Part shown: positions 6,841 through 16,700 of the stretch, in pieces
How the letters are laid out: each line of letters opens with the position of its first letter
Numbering within the stretch: position 1 is the stretch's first letter
Assembly: GCF_932526225.1 (NCBI RefSeq)
Contig: NC_064035.1
Span: 15,176,469 to 15,240,468 of the forward strand
Direction of reading: 5' to 3'
Length of the DNA: 64,000 nt
Source: Nematostella vectensis
Lineage: Eukaryota > Cnidaria > Anthozoa > Actiniaria > Edwardsiidae
Made by a program: the position numbers and the translations under genes
The notes under the pieces: model-generated
What the model saw: only the letters and a program-made list of their open reading frames with translations
Database searches by the model: none
What the model was told of the DNA's origin: nothing

Positions 6841-7767
6841 TCATACCACACCAGGCGTACCCAGGACTGTGGCCACTTCTCTCGCTTTCCTACTGATGGT
6901 TAACTCGGAGACGCCCGTTCTTTCGGAGAATTTTTTAAGTGTAATATCGACCCCCTTTAGCCGTACCCAGTAATAGGTTAAAGCGACCGCAAAGGATTGT
7001 GGGCGAGCGCGATTCAACTCAGACGAGCGGTTCTTAGACCTGTAGTAGAGCTGGACCACCTCTCCCTTCTGTGCGGGGGACGCCGAGAATCTGTCCATCA
7101 CGTCGTGAATGTGATGCACAACTGTGGGAGACGCTCCATGTAGTAAGTAATCTTTAGGCGCGTTAACACTAAAGATTTTTAGACCCTTAAGGCAGCTCTT
7201 CTTGCTCAATCCAAAAGTTTCCATCAAGGTTTTCGGTGTCTGACACTTACCGGACATCTTGTAGGCGTAGTAGATGCATGCAAAGACGATCGCCTTCCGT
7301 GGGTCGCCGCGAAAAATCTGGCCTTTCGTCACCTGAGTGTATATCTCGTTAGCTTTGGCTACAATTACCCCGCTAAAACCCATGTTCTCCACATCCTTGT
7401 CAATGTTTCTATCCTCAGACCTACGTACCTGGACCCGACTTGGATTCGAAGACCGTTTGCCGTCGGAATGTCCGTAAAAACCCCATTCTCTTTCGTGCGC
7501 GATCACGCGCTGCATCTGTTCCCCGCACTCTAAGCAACTAGTGACCCCGTCTTCTGTGACCAGGTCGTCATGATTGCAAAGGGTGTTACTACTATCCTCG
7601 TCTCCCAAGGAGGCTCTACTAGTCTCGTATTTGGTGAGGGCTCGGTCAAACAGTGCAAACTCCGGCATGAGGGTGGGGACGTTAATCCTGGGTACCGGCC
7701 CGTCGGGGATATTATATGGTGGTGGTGACCGGTCTTCGGCCGTACGTTCAACCGTTTGTTCCCCCAT
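6841..7767 (-). CDS. Transcription initiation factor TFIIB-like protein, viral type
   Basis: 308 codons, intronless. An N-terminal Pro-rich leader is followed by a zinc ribbon with ligands Cys64, His66, Cys78 and Cys81. After a linker with a Gly-Phe-Tyr/Ser-Asp-Gly region come two cyclin-like helical repeats, about residues 125-215 and 222-305. The second ends in a helix-turn-helix-like segment with Ser-Glu-Leu-Thr-Ile-Ser-Arg. The domain order is that of TFIIB/Brf. Eukaryotic cellular TFIIB is spliced and closer to consensus; TFIIB homologues are known in several nucleocytoplasmic large DNA viruses. The product would recruit an RNA polymerase to viral promoters, possibly the shared TTAAAGA boxes. 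The frame is intact. Confidence 0.8.
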   Translation of the reverse strand: MGEQTVERTAEDRSPPPYNIPDGPVPRINVPTLMPEFALFDRALTKYETSRASLGDEDSSNTLCNHDDLVTEDGVTSCLECGEQMQRVIAHEREWGFYGHSDGKRSSNPSRVQVRRSEDRNIDKDVENMGFSGVIVAKANEIYTQVTKGQIFRGDPRKAIVFACIYYAYKMSGKCQTPKTLMETFGLSKKSCLKGLKIFSVNAPKDYLLHGASPTVVHHIHDVMDRFSASPAQKGEVVQLYYRSKNRSSELNRARPQSFAVALTYYWVRLKGVDITLKKFSERTGVSELTISRKAREVATVLGTPGVV

Positions 7768-7784
7768 TTTATTGAACTGTTCAC

Positions 7785-7793
7785 GTCTTTAAG
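7785..7793 (-). promoter_or_regulatory. CTTAAAGAC promoter-like box, gene at 7767
   Basis: On the minus strand GTGGCTTAAAGACGTGA lies with its core 17 nt before the ATG of the TFIIB-like gene. Confidence 0.65.
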
Positions 7794-7827
7794 CCACTTT
7801 TCAAAGGCTTTTTAGATGTGAAGCTGA

Positions 7828-7846
7828 GAGGCTAGCCCCCTCGAGC
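7828..7846. repeat. Palindromic repeat copy 4, intergenic
   Basis: GAGGCTAGCCCCCTCGAGC is close to the reverse complement of the copy at 435-456. It lies between the TFIIB-like gene and the small gene at 7890. Confidence 0.6.
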
Positions 7847-7889
7847 TCCCCCTAGGTGGGGTCTAAAGTCTCCGCACCACATTCGTGGA

Positions 7890-8150
7890 CTAGTATCTCA
7901 CCCATCTTTTTTCGTCATACCGTGGCATGGAGACTAACATTGCTAGAACACCAAGGACAATTGTCGCCGCTCCGGCCACAAACCCAACGGGGTCGAAGCT
8001 TCCGTATTCTGAGTCTTCATAGTAATCAGCGTCACAACAGCAGTGTTCAGGCCCCGCATCCGCAGTGTTACTCACATCCACCTCCGGCACCGAACAACCG
8101 CCGGCGGTAGCCGCACCATTTCTAATCTTAACCTCCGTCTTTAATGTCAT
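7890..8150 (-). CDS. Virus-like small membrane protein with Cys cluster
   Basis: 86 codons from the ATG at 8150. A longer frame exists upstream, but the promoter box lies within it 19 nt before 8150, so 8150 is preferred. An acidic N-terminal region contains a Cys-Cys-Cys run near residues 37-39. One clear hydrophobic segment lies at about residues 57-75, followed by a basic C-terminus. It is a one-pass membrane protein of unknown family and the first gene of the - block. Confidence 0.55.
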   Translation of the reverse strand: MTLKTEVKIRNGAATAGGCSVPEVDVSNTADAGPEHCCCDADYYEDSEYGSFDPVGFVAGAATIVLGVLAMLVSMPRYDEKRWVRY

Positions 8151-8169
8151 TTTATCTAGGACCCCATAC

Positions 8170-8178
8170 GTCTTTAGA
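8170..8178 (-). promoter_or_regulatory. TCTAAAGAC promoter-like box, gene at 8150
   Basis: On the minus strand GGTCTAAAGACGTATG lies with its core 19 nt before the ATG. It is a one-base variant of the TTTAAAGAC box. Confidence 0.55.
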
Positions 8179-8183
8179 CCAGA

Positions 8184-8205
8184 ATAGCCTCCCGAGCTCC
8201 CCCTA
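8184..8205. repeat. Palindromic repeat copy 5 / shared spacer
   Basis: ATAGCCTCCCGAGCTCCCCC repeats the 3' half of the copy at 7832-7853 (GAGCTCCCCCTA). It marks the last position where virus-block sequence features are seen. Confidence 0.5.
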
Positions 8206-8215
8206 AGTGCAGCAC

Positions 8216-8520
8216 GTGACAAAGTGATTGACAGGTGGGCGTGGCTATCACATTACAAAGTGATTGACAGGTCCTTGACAAAGTGATTGACAGGTCCTTG
8301 ACAAAGTGATTGACAGGTTTTTTACAAAGTGATTGACAGGTGGGCGTGGCTATCACGTGACAAAGTGATTGACAGGTTTTTTACAAAGTGATTGACAGGT
8401 GGGCTTGGCTATCACGTGACAAAGTGATTGACAGGTGGGCTTGGTCGTCACGTGACAAAGTGATTGACAGGTGGGCTTGGCCGTCACGTGACAAAGTGAT
8501 TGACAGGTGGGCTTGGTCGT
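8216..8520. promoter_or_regulatory. Tandem array of ten TGATTGACAG sites with CACGTG boxes
   Basis: Exact TGATTGACAG occurs at 8225, 8261, 8284, 8307, 8330, 8366, 8389, 8425, 8461 and 8497. The units are 23 bp or 36 bp; the long units add GGGC(G/T)TGG and mostly a TCACGTGAC palindrome. TGATTGACAG is the established PBX-MEIS/PREP composite site and CACGTG is the E-box core. A TATA box follows 200 bp downstream. The array may be an enhancer, or a minisatellite that resembles one by chance. It also separates the virus-like block from host-like sequence. Confidence 0.7.
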
Positions 8521-8725
8521 GCAAGAGATCTCTGGCAAACTCGCGCATGCGCAGGTCGCGGGGCTTGGCGGAGGTGCGTGGAGACTTTTGCGCCATTTTT
8601 GGAATGAAATTTGGGGAGATCAAAAAGTTGCGCCAGCTGCGCCAAAACCCTACTACTAGATTGGCTGCCAGGTTTTTTCATTTCAATAGAAAATCCAGTA
8701 AAACCGGTTTATTCCCTGGAATTAG

Positions 8726-8733
8726 TATATAAG
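8726..8733 (+). promoter_or_regulatory. TATA box (TATATAAG)
   Basis: TATATAAG is followed about 31 bp later by an initiator-like TCACTTC at 8757-8763. This spacing is typical of an animal RNA polymerase II core promoter. It lies between the TGATTGACAG array and the candidate ATG at 8825. Confidence 0.55.
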
Positions 8734-8824
8734 CTGGTAGAACGCTTTTATGGACATCACTTCTTGAACTCAGAGTGAAGCTTACAATTATCAAGTCTCC
8801 TCTATTTTTGAAGAATACCGCTTC

Positions 8825-9147
8825 ATGCCTCGTCAAGTTGAGTTTAACACCATCGTCAAAGAAGTAGTGTTTGATCCAGAGGTATGTTATTATGTCTACT
8901 TGGAAAAAAAAAACCCTATAGTAAGAAAATAATTATATGTATGTTCTTTTTGTAGGAAAATAGAGGAATAAATCAAATCATGTTAAAGGGTTTAGTAAAA
9001 ACTATTCTCGATGTTTATAGAAACTTTTTCGTTCACGGGTTCATGGTTCATGATTCGTGTTCTGTATTTATCCGCACTTTAATGATTCATATTCTGTATT
9101 TATCCCACAACAAAGAACGGGTTAGTCAAAAGAGGCAAGATGATTGA
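8825..9147 (+). CDS. Candidate small spliced gene, unknown product
   Basis: The first exon would be 8825-8881 (19 codons from an ATG), ending at a good donor, GAG|GTATGT. A TTTTTGTAG acceptor at 8947-8955 opens a frame in the same phase that runs 63 codons to a TGA at 9145-9147. The second exon includes a short tandem duplication of a TTCTGTATTTATCC motif, which looks more like repeat than selected protein. An alternative exon with a charged helical peptide lies at about 9127-9207 and ends in AAG|GTAGGG. The promoter and splice signals are credible, but the protein is not recognised. It may be non-coding or a transposon-derived transcript. Confidence 0.3.
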
Positions 9148-9366
9148 GGTGGCACAGAGGCTCAGAGAAGAGAGCCGAATAAGGTTACAAGCGTTAATCA
9201 AGAAGGTAGGGTCTAGCTGTGTGTGTATAGCGTGCGTCTGTGTATATGTTATGACTCTATAAATAAAATGTAGGAAGGATGTTTTTTAGAACGTTTATGT
9301 TAACGTGGTAAAAGTAAATTTAAAAAGTTTTTTTTTTATACGAGGAAGATTTATTTAGCTAAAGGA

Positions 9367-9633
9367 TTATAGAAATGATTTAAACGATTCTGAGATTTTG
9401 GTCTTATAAGTTAAATAGTTTACAGAATATTTTCCGGTTTTACTAACCCCATCCAGCGTTCTTAAAAACTTATTCATCCCTGATAAGTCAACATTACCGG
9501 AACAACACCCGGTGTAGTAACTAAAATTTTTATCTGTCTTTCCATAGGGGAACCAGAAACACGAAGGGCCCAAGAAACTCGGGGTAAAACCGTCCGGAAA
9601 ACCCTTACGACTACCAATATTTGCCCCTGAACC
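9367..9633 (-). pseudogene. Unrecognised coding-like fragment
   Basis: A stop-free frame of about 88 codons on the minus strand, starting just after a possible AAAG acceptor at 9634-9637 and ending at a normal stop. Its composition is protein-like: aromatic residues, a Cys-Cys pair, and few low-complexity runs. There is no ATG at its beginning. It could be a last exon or the 3' remnant of a gene, viral or cellular. I recognise no family. Confidence 0.25.
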
Positions 9634-9744
9634 CCTTTAGATGAGAAGGTAGTTAAAAAGGCTCCAATGGGAAGTCAATAATCTAAAACAAAAAAATAAA
9701 GGACAACTAAATATAATTCGAATAAAGTCACTGGTATTTACTCT

Positions 9745-9985
9745 GAACAATCCCTACCCCCTCCTATATTGTATAAACCGGTTTTACTAGTCTAATCGTC
9801 GCTCTGATTGGTCGCCATATTCCCAATTGTACATCATACATTATCTGAACAATCCCTACCAACCCCCTCCCCCTCCTATATTGTATAAACCGGTTTTACT
9901 AGCCTCATCCTCGCTCTGATTGGTCGCCATATGCCCTATTGTATAAACCGGTTTTACTAGTCTCAGCCTCGCTCTGATTGACCGC
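9745..9985. repeat. Three-copy repeat with AAACCGGTTTTACTAG and reverse CCAAT
   Basis: The block ATTGTATAAACCGGTTTTAC then TAG...CGCTCTGATTGG(T)CGCC occurs three times, starting near 9769, 9878 and 9938. The longer units also share GAACAATCCCTACC. Each unit has ATTGG (reverse CCAAT) or a variant and the palindrome AAACCGGTTT. A related AAACCGGTTTA occurs at 8701. These may be promoter-type repeats or a degraded element end. Confidence 0.55.
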
Positions 9986-9989
9986 AATT

Positions 9990-10770
9990 GTTCTCGATGC
10001 CTTTATTTGAGCCACCACCCGCACGGTTAGTTGGATCATTAACACCCACACAGTACACATCTCTCCCCAGTCTCCACAACAATACCCCCTCCCTAACTAT
10101 TGGCATATATAAAAGTTATCTTGACTAAAAAATGAAGATAAAAATTAAAAATAAAAAAAGTTAAATATATATTCATCCTATACCTATCAGAGCAAACAAT
10201 AGAAATGCAGATACACAAGGGCTTGCATATAATGTGCTGCTCATCCCCTTTATACTACTGTTGACTATAAGAAAATGGAAAATGCCAAATGCCTGACAAC
10301 ACTGGTTAGATATCTATCTTGTATTTTTTTAACATTCAGTGAAGCTGAAAGGCGTTTCCGTGGGTAAAAACAACATGGTAAGTCAAACTTATTTGTTCTA
10401 TTTTACATTTTCTTATGGTTAAATAATAAATAAATGAAATAGGTGTATTTAAGAATGTACAATAATGATAAAGGCATAGCAGCACAAAACAAGAACTTCA
10501 AATTCGTTTTTAACAACATCCAATATTAAATATAAACATTGCGCTGAACATGGTTTCAAGGCCAGTAGTGTGAACGCAGTATTTGTCTTTGGTTGATGGG
10601 GGTAAAGTCACGGTAATATCTACGTGGCGACGTTGTCTTGGAAACAACTCTACGAGGCGGTGTTGTCTTGTAAATACATCACGTGGGCACATGGTTCTCT
10701 GACGACTCTTCTTCGTTTAGCAGATTTTCTGATTCATCCCCCTCGAGACTGGAACAATATTGATCATACA
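9990..10770. other. No gene seen
   Basis: AT-rich sequence with no supported coding frame, RNA gene or clear repeat. It lies beyond the 3' end of the SLC35F5 gene and may contain its 3' UTR and polyadenylation signal. Confidence 0.5.
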
Positions 10771-10773
10771 GGA

Positions 10774-13700
10774 TCAGAAGTCAGTGGAGTTCCTAAAACA
10801 GTGTCCATACTAACCAGCAAGTATGCGTGCGCCACATGTATTATGCTTCGCATTATAAGTACGTTGAATTGAAACTATTGATGTACTTGCTTAGGAGGCT
10901 CAACGTATATTGAAACACGGTATTGAGTGTATGTGACGGGCGCAGTCATTTTTATGGTGTTAAAGTATTGCCGGGACATTTCTGCGCGCAGTGCCGGTCG
11001 CTGCTGGCCGGTCGCAATGAATTACATTATTGAGTGCATACCTTGCAACACGTGTGTGTTTATTGGTGCAGAGGGCCAGGGTCCTCTTCAGTGCGTCCAT
11101 AACCGGGTCCCAGTCAGGATAATGTGTCAATAAACTGACAGCGAAGAAAGACGCGAAGACAGGCAAAGTACCAAGTAAGAAGAGTAGCGAAAATTTGACC
11201 TAAAGTAGGGCACAAACGAGAAGAATTTAATCTGCTGGGAGAGGACAGGTATGAGGTTCATATGCTTCCTTAACTTGCTAATTTTACAAATGCTCTTTAA
11301 AGTATGCAGTCTACCGCGCAGCCGTCCTTTGTGTCAACCATGCTTCCCTCTAGGGATAACTGGGGTATAGGGAGTACGAGAGTATAAACGTACGGAGTAC
11401 AGGGGGTGGGGGAGTGTAGGTGGTGCCCGGGGTGGGGGAGTGTAGGTGGTGCCCGGGGTGGGGGAGTGTAGGTGGTGCCTGGGGTGGGGGAGTGTAGGTG
11501 GTGCCTGGGGTGGGGGAGTGTAGGTGGTGCCTGGGGTGGGGGGGTGTAGGTGGTGCCTGGGGTGGGGGAGTGTAGGTGGTGCCTGGGGTGGGGGAGTGTA
11601 GGTGGTGCCTGGGGTGGGGGAGTGTAGGTGGTGCCTGGGGTGGGGGAGTGTAGGTGGTGCCTGGGGTGGGGGAGTGTAGGTGGTGCCTGGGGTGGGGGAG
11701 TGTAGGTGGTGCCCGGGGTGGGGGAGTGTAGGTGGTGCCCGGGGTGGGGGAGTGTAGGTGGTGCCCGGGGGTACCTACCTATATCACCATACTCCCCACA
11801 CTCCCTATGCCCCCCTACACTCACTACCCTTCCTTTGAGTGTGGGGGCAAAGGAAGGGTAGGGAGTATGGTAGCATGGGAGTGTGGGGAGTATGGTAATA
11901 TGGGGAGTGTATGTACCATACTCCCTACACCCCATTACTCCCCTGTACTACCTATGATCCCATACTACATATACTATAGTACTCCGTACACCCATACTCC
12001 CTGTACTACCATAATCTGGTTCTCCTTATACCCCATATTCCCTATACTACGTACACTCCTATACTTCCCATTCTACCTACCCTCCCATACCCCCTGTACT
12101 ACTCGCACTCCCTGTACTATACTCGCACTCCCTGTACTATACTCGCACTCCCTGTACTATACTCGCACTCCCTGTACTATACTCGCACTCCCTGTACTAT
12201 ACTCGCACTCCCTACTAACACTACCTCATGCCCACTGTACTACCCTCGCCCCCCATACTCCCTTTACTACTTACCCCCCCCCCCCCCCCATACTCCCCAT
12301 ACTACAGTACCTACATGCCTGTAGTAATACTCTAAATAATACTGTCTTCTATTCCAATCCTCCCAACCCCTATGTCCTATGTCATTTTCGTCCTTCAAAC
12401 AGGCTGGTAAAAAGGGGTATGGATCACGTTTCACGGACCGGGCAAAATAGCTTTTCACGTTTCGCGGACGTCGAAATGGACGATTTCACGTTTCTCGTAG
12501 GGTGAAAAATGGCCAAATCTCGTTTCACGAAAATACCCTTTACCACCCTGTTCAAACAGAGCACGGCATGTCAGCGCAGATAGCCAGTATACTCCTCATA
12601 CGTCCGGGAGTATTAATAGTCTAACTAGTAAACAAGTGATAAAGATTCAGGCATGGTATAGTAAAAACATTCACCACGTTTTTGGCCCCCATAAAATCTT
12701 ACTTCGAGTAGCAACGGCAGCAACCCACTCACTGAAAAAATCTGGGATCATTATGGTTGCCTAGTTTAGAAACTGACAGCTTACCCTGTTCATGAAAACA
12801 TCGACGAGCATGGTCAGCGGTATCACAAGACTTAGAGACAGCGTCGCTGCCAAAGACGACGTAAGAAAGCAGCCCCTAAAATAACAAAAGCGTGGCAAAA
12901 AACAACGAATTAATTGGAGGGACTTATTGACTATAATGCCACAGAGGACACAAGGAGCCTGTTGGTTTTATCTTTGTTAGTTATGCCTAGTGCACACTAG
13001 CGACATATCGACATAACATGGGCGCGCGCACTATTATCTTCGACATAACGACATAAGAGAAAAAAACATGTTTCTTCTTTTATGTCATTATGTCCATGTC
13101 GTTATGTCGGGCTAAACATAGTGCGCGCGCCCATGTCGTTATGTCGATATGTCGCTAGTGTTATGTTGTTATGTTGCTAGTGTGCACTGGGCATTAGCGG
13201 CCTAAGCTGGGTTAACGTAGATCCTTTATATATGGTTAACAAAAGTAATTATTAGGGTTCTAGGGTTTAGGACAATTTAGTGAACCATATATGAATGACC
13301 TACCTGGGTTACACGTACCAATTGTAGGTCAAAGCATTTACAAGCTTGGGTTTGCCAGGCCCTAGTCCAGACCTGGGAGTCTCATTCTGGCTAGCGTGGG
13401 AGAGGGTCCAGTATTTATTGCATGCGCAAAGAGAGTCCCAGGTCTGAACTAGCCAGGCCCCTTGCTTCGGTTAGTGAAAAGGGTCCAATACGAACAATCT
13501 GTTCAGATTTTACCATTGGAAGACAAATTATGAAGAAATCTTAAAATGACCATCTATCAAAATCTTTTATGCTTCATTAAAGCTGAGTTCTTTGTTGTTC
13601 TTCGTTTGGGAATAGCATGTAGTCAACCGTCTAAACCAATCGATGGCTGTCATGTTTTTACCGTCCCGTCATAAAACATTTGACTACACAGCAAGGATTG

Positions 13701-16700
13701 GTCACGTGGTATAATTGCTGCGCGCTATTCCCAGGCAAGAAATGTATTTAAATTCTCGAACAACGAATTTGGCTGTAACAAAATAAAATCGAAAATATCC
13801 AAACCAGCCGATGGAAATAGATGCTTTCTCACTCCTTATACCTTGCTAGGGTGACATAATGGCTGGCAAAGACTCTTTATTATTAACTCACCATAACCAC
13901 AGGAACTCTGAGAGCACAGTCCCAATAAACGCGTTGAGAGTCAGGTACCCCCACACACTATAACCACGAGGGAGTTCAAATGCTTCAAAACCACTGTAGT
14001 GAAGAATGAAGAACCCAGGCCATAGCAGCAGGATGTTCATGGCCCCGACAAAGCCTGTTGCATGAAAAGATACTCTCAAAAGTTGGTAGAGGGGGGAGAT
14101 TGGCAAACTTTAATTTGTCTGGAGAAATCATGATAACAATAATAATAATTATTATTCTTTTTCATATTCTGTTTAGCATCTGTATTCTAAACGTGGAACT
14201 AGAAGTTAGTGCTTGATGGCTGTTTGTCTTTCGTTAAGCCTGGAACAGATAAGAAGATGAAATCCTTGCTTACTTAACTTACCAAAAAACATAGTTATAT
14301 CCATCTTCGTCTCATCTGGAACTTTTCGTTTTAGAAGAACCAAGTAACAAGCGTACCTGAAGAAAAAGGACTTACATAATTGGAATGATAAAGAGATAAA
14401 AACAGTTCTCACATGAGCAAATGCACTCACAGAACAGCTCCCAGCAAAGACCATATTGCCCCATAGTTGATTCCTCCCTTCTTGCTGTTTGCATCTGACA
14501 AAGTCACCATTACAATCCCGCATAAGCTGAAAGAATAACCAAAAGCATTATATTTCACAACCACATTGCAGCCCCCATAGCTTAGAGCATTCCTGTAAGA
14601 CTAAAACCAAAATATACGCTACATCGTTTGCAAGTTTAGGTTAGACGTGTTAATATAGTTAAGGCCTTCGAGAACATAAGAAAGGTTTGTTTCCGTCCTG
14701 TAAGAAGGTGCAAACCTGTACACCTATACGGAAGCCCAGCGGGGCCACTGCCCTATTCGGTTTCGCATTTCCATGTTTTGCAATCAACATCACGAGTTTG
14801 TATTTTGCTTTTGCGAGTTTGTGTTTTGCTTTTACGAGTTTGTACTTTGCTTTTGCGAGTTCGTGTTTTGCCTTTGCTAGTTTGTATTTTGCTTTTGCGA
14901 GTTTGTATTTTGCTTTTGTTGTTTGTATTTTGCTTTTGAGAGTTTGTTATTTGCTTTTGCGAGTTTGTACTTTGCATATGCGAGTTTGTATTATGCTTTT
15001 GCGAGTTTGTGTTTTGCTTTTGCGTGTTTGTATTTTGCTTTTGCTAGTTGGTATTTTGCTTTTGCTAGTTTGTATTTAGCTTTTGCTAGTTTGTACTTTG
15101 CATTTGCAAATCCGGTGTTTTGCTTTTGATAAATCAGTGAGAATTTCCGGCAATTCTACTTTTGGCAATTATTTCATTTTTTGTTGACGAAAAAAAGGTT
15201 ATTTCTAAATTTCAACTTGTCATTTTGACTTTGAATTAGAAAAATTCCTATGCTTTTTCGATATTGTCAATTTTCATTTTAAAATTGATATTTCCTACCT
15301 TTATTCAATTGAAAATTAGAAATTTAAAAGAACTTCCATTTCATTTCCATTTTGAAGGTACCTAACATTATTTGATATTTCTGTTTATTTTCATAAACAA
15401 AAAGTAAGTCAGGGCGAATTTCCGGCAATTCTACTTTTGGCATTTAATTCATTTTTTCGTTGACGAAAAAAAGGTTATTTCTAAATACAAACTTGTCATT
15501 TTGACTTTGAAATAGAAAAGTCCCTATGCTTTCTTCGGAAATACTGTCAGTTTTTATTTTAAAATTGATATTTTCTGCCTCTTTCATTTCACATTTGGAT
15601 GCAGCCATTTTGAATATTCCTATACCATTTTCACGGCAAAAAAAGTCGAGTATTCTCAGATATACTCCCGAGGGCAGATTTAAGTAAGATTCGAAATCTT
15701 CCTCTGTCTTCCTTGCGTCTTCCCCCTGGGGTAAATATTCCCGTTTCTTCCCTAAGTATTCTCCGAATATACTCAAGACTATAATTTACAACAAGTAATG
15801 CCCTAATATACACCGTGTGAAGACACGCGGAAGATGCGAGTATGCATCTAATTTACACCACATAGAAGACAAGATGCATACTAAGTGTCTACCTCATGTC
15901 TTTCCCCAATGATCCACGGGTGTAAACTCGTGTTTTACACAAGTCTTCCCCGATGGTAAGACATGAAGTCGACTCCGCGTCTACTCGAATATTCTACAGT
16001 GTAAGATCTGGAATATCCCCCATGTCTTACACGCATATTCGCGTGTCTTCATAACCCCCCTTTTGTTCGTATTCGCATGTCTTCCCCTAATAATCCACGG
16101 GTGTAAACTCGTGTATTCTACAATTCTTCCCCGGTGGTAAGACATGAGGTCGTCGCTGCGTCTACTCGAATATTCTACAGTGTAAGATCTGGAATATTCC
16201 CCATGTCTTACGAGCATATTCGCGTGTCTTCATAACCCCCTTTTGGTAACCCCTCTTTTGTTCGTATTCGCATGTCTTCCCCTAATAATTCACGGGTGTA
16301 AACTCGTGTATTCTACAAGTCTTCCCCGGTGGTAGGACATGAGGTCGTCGCTGCGTCTACTCGAATATTCTACAGTGTAAGATCTGGAATATTCCCCATG
16401 TCTTACGAGCATATTCGCGTGTCTTCATAACCCCCTTTTGGTAACCCCTCTTTTGTTTGTATTCGCATGTCTTCCCCTAATAATTCACGGGTGTAAACTC
16501 GTGTATTCTACAAGTCTTCCCCGGTGGTAGGACATGAGGTCGACTAACTTCTGGAAATGTTTCAGACAGTAATTGCTTATTTCTTCGTAAGACTAAGTCT
16601 TACGAAAAAATAAGCAATTACTGACTGAAACATTTCCAGAAGTCACTTATTTTGTTTAACCAGGTTTTCTGTCGCTTCTTGATTCTCGTTCAAGTATTCC

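Noticed and set aside
8220..8510. CRISPR-like array
   Set aside because: The repeats are separated by spacers that are themselves repeated, and the context is an animal genome.
8174..8623. Repetitive Cys-Gln-Ser-Leu-Cys frames
   Set aside because: They are produced by the TGATTGACAG tandem array, with no start context or gene-like sequence outside it.
11297..12505. Long Pro/His/Thr-rich and Ser/Tyr/Pro-rich frames on both strands
   Set aside because: They arise from the 26-bp and 20-bp minisatellites in an SLC35F5 intron.
14687..15129. Phe/Ala/Leu-rich frames resembling a membrane protein
   Set aside because: They come from the ~21-bp minisatellite of the foldback arm, open in several frames.
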